64,000 nt of DNA from Nematopogon swammerdamellus. Lineage: Eukaryota > Arthropoda > Insecta > Lepidoptera > Adelidae. Below, piece by piece: positions 11,856-22,000 of this stretch (the first letter of the stretch is position 1; each line of letters begins with the position of its first letter). The notes beneath the pieces are model-generated. The model was not told where the DNA came from, ran no database searches, and worked only from the letters and a program-made list of their open reading frames with translations. The stretch covers positions 8,855,754-8,919,753 of the forward strand of contig OX336343.1 of the NCBI GenBank assembly GCA_946902875.1, given 5' to 3'. The position numbers and the translations under genes were made by a program.

Positions 11856-12659
11856 GAGGTTAGTACTCGATGTACGTATGTTTCTAAAATATGCGCAGAA
11901 TTCTAGCTTCTCTACGCTATGCACAACGCGCACTGGGCAGTGGTTGCGTCCCTACACGCTGGACTTACCTTGGATGCGTACCAATCGGTTCTGCAGATCC
12001 TTCCTCCACAGAACCGGTAAACTCTGGAACCTCGTAGTAATCTATAAATGCCCATAAAATTCGCAACAGACTGATAAAGGCACGTTAGTTCACAAGTATT
12101 ACTAGATATAATTAGATATGTATATTTACTGTATTTCTCATCGATGGTATTACTATTCAATTCCATTTAGTTATATTTTATTCTTTTATTGTTTTTTGGT
12201 CATTCATATGACAGAAAAACTGCACTAGAACTTGTGTGTATAAAGAGCCTTTGTGAAAAAAAATGAAAGAATATTTAAGATAATAAGATATTACATTATA
12301 TTACAATTTAAGTCGTAGGGTCTATATTTACGTCTATGCAATTGTTATTTCGTCTGTGACACATTCACTTTCACACACACGCACGTTTATTGTATCTACC
12401 TCATCTGTAATGCCCCTTCTTCCCTTCGAAATGGTTAGTGCGTTTATTTCATAAATATGTATTTCGATCGCGTAGATTGAGCAGAAACGCGTAAATCCGG
12501 TAAGCTAATGCAAAAAAATTCGGTAAGAAATTATTGCTAATAATGAGCACGCACGCAGCGGGAACAGGCTAATGGCTTCAGAAGGTCAACGAACTCTTGA
12601 AAGAGAAGTTATATATTATTGTAAATATTAGTCCAAAATAAGGTGAAGCCAAACATCGT
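11856..12659. other. no gene seen
   Basis: A scrap of LINE tail ('cacagaaccggtaaactctgg') lies at about 12,010-12,030. The rest is AT-rich sequence with no support for a gene. Confidence 0.5.
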
Positions 12660-12775
12660 GATACAGACTAGCAATGTGGTGGTCGGTGTTGTGCTGTAAT
12701 TTACAAGAGCACCTAATTAGGTACAGCACAACACCGACTACTCTGCTTACACCGACTGTCGAGATACAGCGTATG
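12660..12775 (-). repeat. dispersed hairpin repeat, family C (short copy)
   Basis: The inverted segments 'gtcggtgttgtgctgtaatt' and 'gtacagcacaacaccgac' flank a short loop. They are followed by 'gtcgagatacagcgtatg', which matches the family C end in reverse. Confidence 0.75.
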
Positions 12776-13640
12776 GTATTTATATACAGCCTAGCAATAG
12801 TCTGAAAACCTGCTAGCATGATATCTCTGAGCGTGGTTTCGCGAGGAGAGGTGAAATTATTTGGCTATGTCGATTGCACCATTGATCCCTCGGCACAGCC
12901 ACACATGATGAGTTTCATAAAAAAACCTATTTGAATATAAATTCGTATTAAATAAAACTCGAGACAAATAAACAAGTAAGTTTTAAGAAGAATTTGAAAA
13001 ACTTTATAACATTATTAGTATGCATTATTTCTGCACATACAAAAGTATCTATTACGCACACATGGATCATAATTATGGAAGAATTGCCAGCGAAATTGCG
13101 AACTTTGGTACTTCTTCTGAAAATCTTTCCTCGCGACGACGACTCGCCGAACCGTCTCGCCGATACTTTGCGCTCCCACTATCGTTAGGAAATGTAGAGA
13201 CGTTGGGAACGGCTGTGGCGACATAGGAAATGTTTGAACGCAGTGACCGGAATCGACACGTCCATTACCGTTGGATCCGGCGTGCTTGCGAATTTGTTAG
13301 TAGTTTTGTGTGGTCTTCGGCCACGCTAAACTACAAAATACCCACATACCTACCATATATCTAATCAGCATTGCCCGAGCTAGTTTAAACATATACAAAA
13401 TGAGAAGAAAAACACTTTTAATCAATTAATCTAATCACAGCTTCGCCGTCAAAAAAGCAAATTAATATGCTTTTTGGTACAGGGTCACTTACGAGTACAT
13501 ATTTTGTACACATTTAAATGTAAAATACACTCATATGTGGTATGGGCAAGTGGTAACATTGAATGCATGTATAGTGTTCTATCTTATCTATAGCTGTTAG
13601 ACAATTCAGATGGTATACCTGTATAATACATACATATCAC
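12776..13640. other. no gene seen
   Basis: Overlapping short open frames on both strands at 12,994-13,226 have no recognised motif. They contain 'cgccgaaccgtctcgccgat', which is GC-richer than the surroundings. No call. Confidence 0.45.
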
Positions 13641-13644
13641 ACAC

Positions 13645-13975
13645 GCTGAATCCCGACAATCGGGGTAAGCAGAGTAATCGGTGTTGTGCTGCAAGAACTC
13701 TCGTAAATTACAGCACAACACCGACCACCACGTTTCGCAAAGTATTCGAACAAGATTCAATCGATCAAGCAGCAAGTAAGGCACGAAGACCCACCTGCTG
13801 CATGACTCGGTGGAAGTACCATGCCAAGGTGAGAGGTGGCGAACCCGTCGCCCTTTAGCACGGCATCTTGTCCTTATCCCTTAGTCGCCTTTTACGACAT
13901 GCACGGGGAGAGATGCAATGGGGCTATTCTTTTTAAGTACCGGGCCCACACGGTACAGTACCGGGCCCACACGGT
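13645..13975 (+). repeat. dispersed hairpin repeat, family C (long copy)
   Basis: Starts 'gaatcccgacaatcggggta', has the hairpin 'cggtgttgtgctg...cagcacaacaccg' at about 13,679-13,726, and continues 'gcagcaagtaaggcacgaag' and 'cttagtcgccttttacgaca' with 'gcacggggagagatgcaatg'. A short tandem 'taccgggcccacacggtac' duplication ends it at about 13,940-13,978. The 'cgccttttacgacat' tail also occurs at 26,230-26,260. Confidence 0.8.
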
Positions 13976-14059
13976 ACTGGTACACGGTAGCTGTATAATG
14001 TAATGTATAATGTCTGTAGTCCATTTGTTATACTTAAAAGCGCTTTATTTAGTCTTCTA

Positions 14060-14983
14060 CGTGGGGCACACTAAAAGTTTCCGGAATTAATAAGAATAAA
14101 ATACTATTAAAGGTCAAAAATTAATTTATTGTTTCTCAAAATATTCTCCCTTTGCGTAAATGCACTTTTTCATACGATTAAACCAATTTTGAAAACTTTT
14201 GTGCCACTCCTCCGTGGTGACCTCAGAAACATGTTTTTCATATTCTTCGACAGCCTCTTCTGGTGATGAAAATCGTTGACTGCGTAATTGGTTCTTAATT
14301 TTTGGGAACAGAAAAAAGTAACAAGGTGCCGTCACCTGTTACTATGTCCCACACCAAATTTGAAGCGCCTTTGTTGAATCTGGTAAGCATGGCATTGCAC
14401 CAAGTGACGCGGTGCGTTTTTTGAGCCTCGGTCAAATTGTGTGGGATCCACCGCGAGCACAGCTTTCTCACACCCAAATGTTTGTGTAGGATTGATTGTA
14501 TTTGACTCATGCCTATGTCTAAGGATGCCCGAATCTCATGGTAGGTCACATGCCTGTCTGTTTCGATCATACGGCGCACAACATCGATGTTTTTGTTGTT
14601 CACAGCGGTGAACGGGCGACCATCGCGAGATTCGTCACTGAGATTGACACGACCGCGCTTGAATTCTGCAAACCAGCAATAAATAGTCGTCTTGCATGGT
14701 GCTTCATCGCCAAAAGCAGATTAAAGCCGAGCGAGGCTCTGATGAGCTGTCAAATTACACTAAAAATCGTAGAAAATCATACTACCAAAATTTTCCCGGG
14801 TTAAATTTATGTTAATGTAGACACGCAATTTTTAAAATGGCGCCACAATGGAAAAACTATTGACAGTCAGATGAAACAAACTGCATTCTACAGCCAAAGA
14901 GTTCCATTTTCAAATGTTGTAATTACTTTTTAAATATTGTTTATGTAAGTGGCCAATTCCGGAAACTTTTAGTGTGCCCTATG
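14060..14983 (-). mobile_element. mariner-like element with both TIRs and TA target duplication, internally deleted
   Basis: Terminal inverted repeats of about 29 bp ('gggcacactaaaagtttccg' plus 'gaatt') lie at 14,060-14,088 and, inverted, at 14,955-14,983. A TA dinucleotide flanks each side (14,058-14,059 and 14,984-14,985). At 924 bp the element is shorter than a full mariner (about 1.3 kb), which agrees with the deletion seen in the transposase. Confidence 0.9.
14126..14715 (-). pseudogene. mariner transposase, internally deleted
   Basis: Read on the minus strand, the N-terminal part keeps GDEAPCKTTIYCWFAEFKRG, 'RVNLSDESRDGRPFTAVNN' and the second helix-turn-helix region 'TYHEIRASLDIGMSQIQSIL', up to WDIVTGD, which holds the first catalytic aspartate. 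The frame then jumps to the tail 'APCYFFLFPKIKNQLRSQRF...YAKGEYFEKQ'. The central catalytic core with the second aspartate is gone. The position that is aspartate in intact mariners (CDFFLFPKIK) is tyrosine here (CYFFLFPKIK). There is a change of frame at the junction (about 14,295-14,335). It cannot encode an active DD34D enzyme. The family assignment is firm; the exact deletion breakpoints are inferred. Confidence 0.88.
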
Positions 14984-14999
14984 TAGGATATTATAAAAC

Positions 15000-15200
15000 T
15001 GAAATTATTATGGTGGTAGATGACCTTCATGCAGCAGCGGGTGGGTCTTCGTGCCTTACTTGCTGCTTGATAGTTATCTTGTCCGAATACTTTGCTAAAC
15101 GTGGTTGTTTGGTGTTGTACTGTAATTTACAAGAGTGCATGCAGCACAACACCGATTACTCTGATTACCACGATTGTCGGGATACAGCGTGTTGTATGTA
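15000..15200 (-). repeat. dispersed hairpin repeat, family C
   Basis: The reverse complement carries the same order as 13,645-13,860: 'cgtggtaatcagagtaatcg', the 'gtgttgtgctg' hairpin and 'caagcagcaagtaaggcacg'. It lies 17 bp from the mariner right end. Confidence 0.8.
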
Positions 15201-16009
15201 TAAGTAGTTGACGTTTATTTCTAGTTAGCAAACAGGTTCCACATTGCAAACGAGCGAAGCCGCGAGCGAAGGCTATACATTAGGGAAGTGTGTATCTATA
15301 TATGTATTTTGATTTGAAAGGAGAAAACGAAGCGAACAACAAAATTATGAGCTGTCAGAAGCAGTATTCATGTCACCCAATTTAATTCGCCCTCCTTCTC
15401 GCTCCGCTCACGAAACGGCCTAAATAACTTGGTAAAAAAACGTGAGCGAAATCCATAAATCATTGTCCCAGTCCCAGTTTAACTTCACACATGAGGCCCC
15501 GCTCGACACCCGTGTAGGCCGTGTAGCGCCAAGCGATGCGGCTTCATTCCAAGTGTGACATGGGATTACCGACAACGACGACGCGACGAGACGTGGCGCG
15601 TGGTACATTTATACCAAAACTGCACTGTAGTGTTGCGACTGCCGACTGCTGTCGAGCCCCACACACAAATCCTCACAAAACTACGACGACCTTTTTGCCC
15701 TCCTTATAGCTGGCATAACGCATTTCTGAGCATGGTTTCGCGAGATGTGGTGTTATTGGCCGTGCCTGATCTTCCGTTGAAGTTTTGGGCACATACACCC
15801 GTGCCGGCTGTCTATAAATAAACAACCAGTGACGTTGCGTCGTCGAGTCGCTACGTAACTGGTTCACAGCACAGTTCCATAACGCACGTCCAGAACTATC
15901 GCGTCACACTGATCCGTAACCGTAGCATCATTGAAGAATACGAGCGAGCGGTAATTTCGGTCGACTGTGTCTCATTCATAGATCGGCGTAGGTAGTGCCA
16001 TTTGGGATC
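15201..16009. other. no gene seen
   Basis: No recognisable exon. Open frames at 15,420-15,867 on both strands lack any domain signature. Confidence 0.45.
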
Positions 16010-16175
16010 AATGAACATGAATGATGATGTTTATAAGGACCATGCCCCGGGATTCCGGGATTCCGCGATTGACGATCCCGAGATCTGGGGCACCTAGTTC
16101 ACCGGTGTTATGGGCTAACATCACGGATGTTGTAGGTGATGTAGCCAACCGTGTCACTTTCCATAAATAAAAACC
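16010..16175 (+). mobile_element. SINE family B, 3' part
   Basis: Contains 'ggcacctagttcaccggtgt', 'tatgggctaacatcacggat' and 'ggtgatgtagccaaccgtgt' with a 'ttccataaataaaa' tail. The same block is seen at 19,320-19,465 (+), 25,985-26,280 (-), 39,066-39,352 (+) and 42,290-42,715 (-). Confidence 0.8.
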
Positions 16176-16852
16176 TTTTTTATTATAATAATTTGTGAAA
16201 TATGAAGATGATTAAATAATGAATATAAGAACAAAACAAATATTCAAAACACAGCAATATTTATTCGCAGACATTGAAAATCAACAACATTTGTTCACAG
16301 AAACAAAATCTAAGGTGGACTAGGTAAGTTACACTAAAGGAATACCTATGCATGTAAGATAACGGTCACCAAATCCCTGGAATAGCACTACCTACGCCAA
16401 TCACTGCATTAGTTTTAAAACTTGATAACACGATGCTGCCTCATCCGCTGCTCGTAGGTATATCCCCTCATCCCAACTCGGTGCAAGCTCAGTCGGTTTG
16501 CTCGTGTGTGTGTGCGGGATGTAGGTGGTGTGCGTGTAAATTCTGTAGCGACAATCGTGATCGAACAAAAATGTGTTCACACTTGGATGGAATGTACTCG
16601 TTGCTGCGGCCGACTGACTCGGAATTTGATAAAGTAATAGATAAGCCGCAGGAGGTACATCCATTATTTTAAATGTGCAATTAAGCTCAGAGTGGCGCGT
16701 GACTAGTTCAACTGTGAGTCTACAGACCTACCAAGTTATCTGTGAAGTGGCAGATCAGGAACAATCAGGAACGAGCAGAAGTGTCATTCGGCTGTCATAT
16801 TTATCAAATCGTTTTCAGTTCGAGTTTGCTGTCTCTTTAAATCATTTTATCA
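16176..16852. other. no gene seen
   Basis: An open frame at 16,433-16,672 (cysteine-rich by chance around CSCVCAGCRWCACKFCS) has no recognised family. I do not call it. Confidence 0.45.
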
Positions 16853-17345
16853 TGTCGAAAGCTATTCACAGTGATGCCCGGAATATAATCCCAAAAGTAT
16901 AATAGTTTTTGAAGAGGATCCTCTACAACAAACAAGCGCCGATAATTCCATTTCATCCGATTTACAAAAGAATATAAATTGCTACAGGTTAGTGTTGCCA
17001 GTTGTAAACCAAATTTTTCCCACATAACAGATACATATTAATTTGATGTTTTGTGATTAATTGAATTTTCAGGTGTAAGTAAAGGGCTAATATCCAAAAT
17101 TTTTAAGGAAAAGAACGCTGCAGATGAAACACGTACAAAAGTCGCAACAGCTGGTAAAATAAGACAAAGAAAAATGGTTTTATTCATGTTGATTCATTGG
17201 ACCGTGGGGTCATCTGAAGAAAAGTTCATAAATTTTATTCGGTGAGAAAAGAAATACCGAACTACGAATGGCTTCTGGTACTAAAAAATAAGGAAAAACA
17301 CGGAATAACAGCTTGGAGAGCCAGATATTCGCAAGAAAAAAAGAA
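16853..17345 (+). pseudogene. Tc1-like (DDE_3-type) transposase, N-terminal relic
   Basis: Starts MSKAIHSDARNIIPKV at 16,853. It continues, after frame breaks, with a helix-turn-helix-like 'GVSKGLISKIFKEKNAADET' and then FYSVRKEIPNYEWLLVLKNK. This order (MSK..HS.AR..I, 'TGVS...I.KE', '.FY.VRKE.P....LL') is what I know from a Tc1-like insect transposase family. A C-terminal relic of what looks like the same family lies at 59,400-59,940. The copy has stops and frameshifts and no catalytic core. Confidence 0.6.
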
Positions 17346-18082
17346 AAAAAAAACATCCAAAACAATATGTCTGGGGTGTGGCCTATTGATCACGACTAAT
17401 CATAATACGTGTACAACTGAAATCACAGCGAAATCAAGTGATCATACTTATTGTAAACCAGGATTTGAATAAAAAAAATTATTTTTGAGTACATACTAAT
17501 TTTTCACATTGAAATTGCATCCTCTATTTCACTATTTACGAATAAATTTTTTTGTTTATACCAATATTTGGTTTTTAGTTATTTTTAGCAAAATATACTC
17601 ACATGCATAGTTTTGATATCAAGTAATAAAATCTATGGCGGGCTATGTTCAGCAGTGGACGTCTTGTGACTGATAATTGTAGCAAAATAGCTATTCTAAA
17701 TAGTCAACCAGATATTATGTAAAATATCTTGACTTAGGGCCCGGCCACATCAACACGGCGCGGCGCGGCGCTGCCGCCGCGCCGCGCCGTGACAACACCG
17801 TAGTAGTAGTAAAGTTCCGGTGCAATCGTGAATACCGCCGTTTTATTTGATGTTACACTCTCGAACCGTTCCTCTACTAAGAATATAAATAAATCAGTAT
17901 CAATATTGTTTTTCACAAAGCAACATACGAACTGAACTGTTCGATAATGAAACATCAAATAAAACGGGGACATTCACAACACTGGCAACAATGAAACGAT
18001 GGCAGCGCACCACTCAGTTCACAGATAACTTGGTCGGTCTGTACATATGAGTAGGTAACTAGCGGCGATATTCTGTGTGCAC
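17346..18082. other. no gene seen; small inverted repeats
   Basis: A GC hairpin lies at 17,754-17,791 ('cacggcgcggcgcggcg' against its reverse complement). A second inverted pair ('gtgaataccgccgttttatt' at 17,829 and its near-complement ending at 17,976) may be the ends of a MITE of about 150 bp. A RTE-type LINE tail scrap ('ttcagcagtggacg') lies near 17,648. Confidence 0.5.
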
Positions 18083-18821
18083 CAGTGTTGCCGTTTTAGT
18101 GACTTTGTCACTAGATCTAGTGAGTTTTTGACGTCTTTGGTGACATTTTTTAAAGATTTAGTCACTAAAAAAATCTAGTGGTTTTTAGTGACTTTTAATA
18201 GTGATAAAATTTGAAGCACGGAACTTGACTTGGCTGTATACCCTCATAGATTTTACCTGTTCTTCATCACATCATTTACTAATCAATCATCATCTTCGCT
18301 ATGAACTTGAGCGAATTAATCAAAACAATCGCTTTAGCTGTATATACCTTTGCCTGTTCAAGTTAATTTTCAGTACAATGAACATTGTAAAAACTAAACT
18401 ACGAAATAGACTAGCCACCAAAACTCTCAATTCAATACTTTTGATAAGGAACCAACTAAAAATTGCGAAAGAAAGCTGCCACACTTACATTATACCTCTA
18501 GAAGTCCTGTCAAAAATTACGAGAACTACGAGAACCGTAAATAGAGAAACAGAATCAACAGCTACAGAACCTTCTTCCTGTGCCGGAAGAAGATGATACA
18601 GAAATTATTCAATTAATTGAATTTTAAATTCTGTAAGATAAACATTGAATGAATAAATCATTGATGTTTTCACATTTTATTTTTTTACTTATTGTGAGGA
18701 TGGAGCTCTGATAAAAATATTTAGTGACTTCTAGTGACTCTTTGAAGTAATTTTTTCCCTAATTCTAGTGACTTTATGGCAATAGTTTGGTGACTTTCTT
18801 TTTTCTTAAGCGGCAACACTG
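18083..18821 (+). mobile_element. hAT element, internally deleted, with perfect 8-bp target duplication
   Basis: The ends are inverted repeats 'cagtgttgccg' (18,083) and 'cggcaacactg' (ending 18,821). The flanks are the identical octamer gtgtgcac at 18,075-18,082 and 18,822-18,829. An 8-bp duplication with CA(G) ends is diagnostic of hAT elements. Subterminal 'tagtgactt' repeats occur near both ends. The element ends 138 bp before the first THSD7-like exon, within its upstream intron. Confidence 0.93.
18340..18596 (+). pseudogene. hAT transposase, C-terminal dimerisation-region remnant
   Basis: The + strand reads FSTMNIVKTKLRNRLATKTL followed by 'NSILLIRNQLKIAKESCH', ending near 'AGRR*'. The 'MN.VKTKLRNRL.T.TL..LL.IR..L' pattern is the hAT C-terminal dimerisation motif. 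The catalytic and zinc-finger parts are absent, so this is a relic within the deleted element. Confidence 0.8.
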
Positions 18822-18959
18822 GTGTGCACCTCTTTTTGACATTCTGAATTTGAAAAGAGCGCTTAAGCCATGAGTAATTTTTCGCCATTAAAAACTGTGG
18901 ACTTGTCACATAGGTTTATTTCAGTTACCTATTTACTTACACTCGAATGCTTGTTTCAG

Positions 18960-19050
18960 GGGAACAAGCCTACAAGGTGTATATGAGCCCCTGGTCGCAT
19001 TGCCAGGCTCTACCTGACGAGGACCCTGAGCCGCGATACTATCAGGACAG
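18960..19050 (+). CDS. THSD7-like exon 1 of window
   Basis: Acceptor 'gcttgtttcag' and donor 'gtaatt'. Begins with the last two bases of a split codon and reads EQAYKVYMSPWSHCQALPDE followed by DPEPRYYQD. SPWSHCQ is the tryptophan/cysteine start of a TSP1 module, probably the second of the protein by comparison with vertebrate THSD7. Earlier exons must lie upstream. Confidence 0.88.
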
Positions 19051-22000
19051 GTAATTAATTAACTACAGTCATGTTGTCACTTTGTCAGCCATGGTGGCTC
19101 GGTGGTTCATCGCTTCAGCTATCGATCGTAGAAGCTTGATCACACCGGGCGGCGCGGTCGGATTTTTTATGGATGACCGTCCGACCGTTTTGGCTGATCG
19201 TGTTTCGGACTGCTTCCAGGGCCGTCATAGGCCGTGCAGAGACCCTTGGGCACACAGAGTTTGGGGCCCTTTTAGAAAGTAAAAAAAATTTGTTTATTTA
19301 GTAATTTAGCTATGAACATAGTTCCTGTGTTCCGTCAAGGGTAGTGTAGATAGAACGACCCAAGAGCTTACATGGCGTCCTGCCCACCAAGGTGTGAAGG
19401 ACTGACATCACGGGTGTACTCAGGTAGGTGACGTAGTCACCGGTGACAGGCTCCATAAAAACTATTTTCATTTGTCTTCCTTTCATATCTTCAGAGATAT
19501 CGCCTTTGTTTTCTCAGTGATAAAGATGTTTTATCTCACGAGCGCTGCTGGTGAGCCACGCTTGTGTGTGTAAATGTGTAAATATACATGCACACTGTCT
19601 TTGAGCGCGTGTCTATACGCATTACAACTACAAGTATGGCTCACCCGCGCTCTTGAGATGAAACATCTGTATTCTTGTTCTTTTTCAACTACCTACATAC
19701 ACCACCATGGACTGCTTACTCTAATGATTAGCGAAATATTATCGAATTCGGTGAAAATTCAAAGAATAACGTAGATGGTGCATTATCGAAAACATGTGCA
19801 GCATTGATCGACGTGAATGACCATCGCATCGCATCGCAGATACTCTGGATACTTTCGCAGCCGTTAGGAAGTGTAGTGAGGTTGAGAACGTTTCTTCACC
19901 AGGGCGGCGGACAAGGCCGGTGCGTCTAGCCGGCACGTGGGCCACCTGCGTGACTTCCGGCATCTGGACGTGGGTGCGGGGCGCGCGGTGACGCCGGCGC
20001 GCACGCTAGTGCACACGCCTCGCCTCGGCTTCCAGCGACGCGCTATTGAGTGCAGGGACTATGCCGGGAGAGTCACCAACGTTGAGTGAGCACTACACTG
20101 TTCCTTGTAAAAAATCTGTTAAGTGCGAGTTTTACTCGCGCACAGAGGTTTCCGTATCTATCCGCTATTATCCGCCTATCTTTTGTCTTTCAACAATGCA
20201 ATGTATAAAAGCCTGTGGCGCCATCTACTATTCAATAGTGTGACTAATCTATTTTTCGGACGTTTGTTGTATGGGAGCCCCCCTTAATTTTTAACATTTT
20301 CTTATTTTTCTTATGTTTTGTTATATCCGCCATAGTAACACATATTCTGTGAAAATTTAAACGGGCTACCTATTACGGTTCAAGAGATACAGCCCTCGGA
20401 CAGATGGACGGACAGACGGACGGCGGAGGCTTAGTAATAGGCTTCTGTACGGGATACGGAAACCTAAAAAAGCATCTGAGCCAGTGATTCACTGCCCTCA
20501 CCTTCAGTAATCGGATGACGACACGTTGCCTTGCCGCACAGGTGCAGTTTCATTGCATTGCAACCACGCAATTCTGCTGGATCACTCATCAATAAGCGAG
20601 TTCGTTTGGACGCCAAAATAAAATATGAACATGAACTGACCGTAGATTGAGCTGACTGAACTGAAGACTGCATCCATAACAGTAGAAGGTGCGATGTGTT
20701 ATTGCGGCAGGAACTGCGGGCAAGTGTTCCAGACGACAGCGACGGCGCGCACGTGCGTGATGCGCACGGACTGCGTGCTGGGCGAGTGGTCGACGTGGCG
20801 CGCGCGGCCCGGCGGCGGATACACGCGCACGCGCAGCGTCCTAGCCCTGCCCCAAGGTTCCACAATCCCTTCACTAATTCCTACCTTTGTACCGGTAGTC
20901 ACTCAGCTGAAGGAAAATACCGTACGGAAGCATGTACTCAAGCAGTATGTTGCATTGCACCGCTGAAGGTCGGTAGGATTGGATTGGAAAAATATTAGAG
21001 GTATGCTTTCAGCAGTGGACGCAAAAACTCTGACTCAGTGCGACCTATACAATGCAGCGGGTTTCATCGGCCACCCCCCAAGGTCACCATCCCCGGTGGT
21101 CGATGGTAATTTCGTCTGAATTGCTTTTCTCATCGGCCACTGAGGTGGCCGAAAGGAATGGAGGTTGTGACTGAAATGTTTGCAAGGTTTATAGAACACT
21201 AAAACATCAGAGTATTTTAGTTTAGGACTTATGCCTGCATGTATTCCTGGGTATTTTTTGGTTTAAACTATCTCTGACCATCTTTCTAAATTGTCTGCTA
21301 CAGTGCCATCTTTACACTAGTTAGTTAGCTGACATCTTTGTCGGGAAACATCTTGATCAAGGTGTTAACATGATTGAGGTATTAAAAGTTTCCAACTTTT
21401 CCGTAGCCTGTTCTCTTGATGAAATGTAAAACGAAACTACAGCGAAAGCTCCTGTAGTAGTGACGTGGAGTGCTCGGTTGGCAGGCGGAGGCACGGAGTG
21501 CGGCGTGGTGGAGGAAGTGAAGCCCCTGGCTCCGGAGCCGGGCGCGCACTGGGCTCCCGGCGCCTGGGGGCCGTGTCACGTGGCCGGAGTCAGCGCGCAG
21601 CCCACACCCCTTGCTGGTCAGTTATGTTCGCATACCTACTCACTAGCACGGCTCCGCACGCGACTGTTACTGATTTGAGCAAAGATAGTTTAAGGCAAGT
21701 TAACGTTTACAAGTCATTTAATTTTCAAGTCAATGCTGACTCGGTACTGTTATCGTGTACCTATATTGTTTTCAAGTTATTTCAGCGCTGACCAATCCGT
21801 ACTGACGCAAACAGAACGTGTGTGTGTCTATTGTCGCGTCAGCATGCCCAAACATCGCATCCCCCGCGCCATCACGGCTGACCATCGGAAACGGACTTTT
21901 TAATGGAGATTATCTAAAAAAATACGAATCCTAGAAAAAACATTTTCTTTTTGGGCATTTTTATACACTTGGTTAATTTAATATTAGATCCGGCGGCAGC

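Noticed and set aside
16433..16672. Cysteine-rich frame as a TSP1 or toxin-like peptide
   Set aside because: Cysteines fall in a 'tgtgtgtgtg'-type low-complexity stretch. There is no signal peptide, conserved spacing or splice support.
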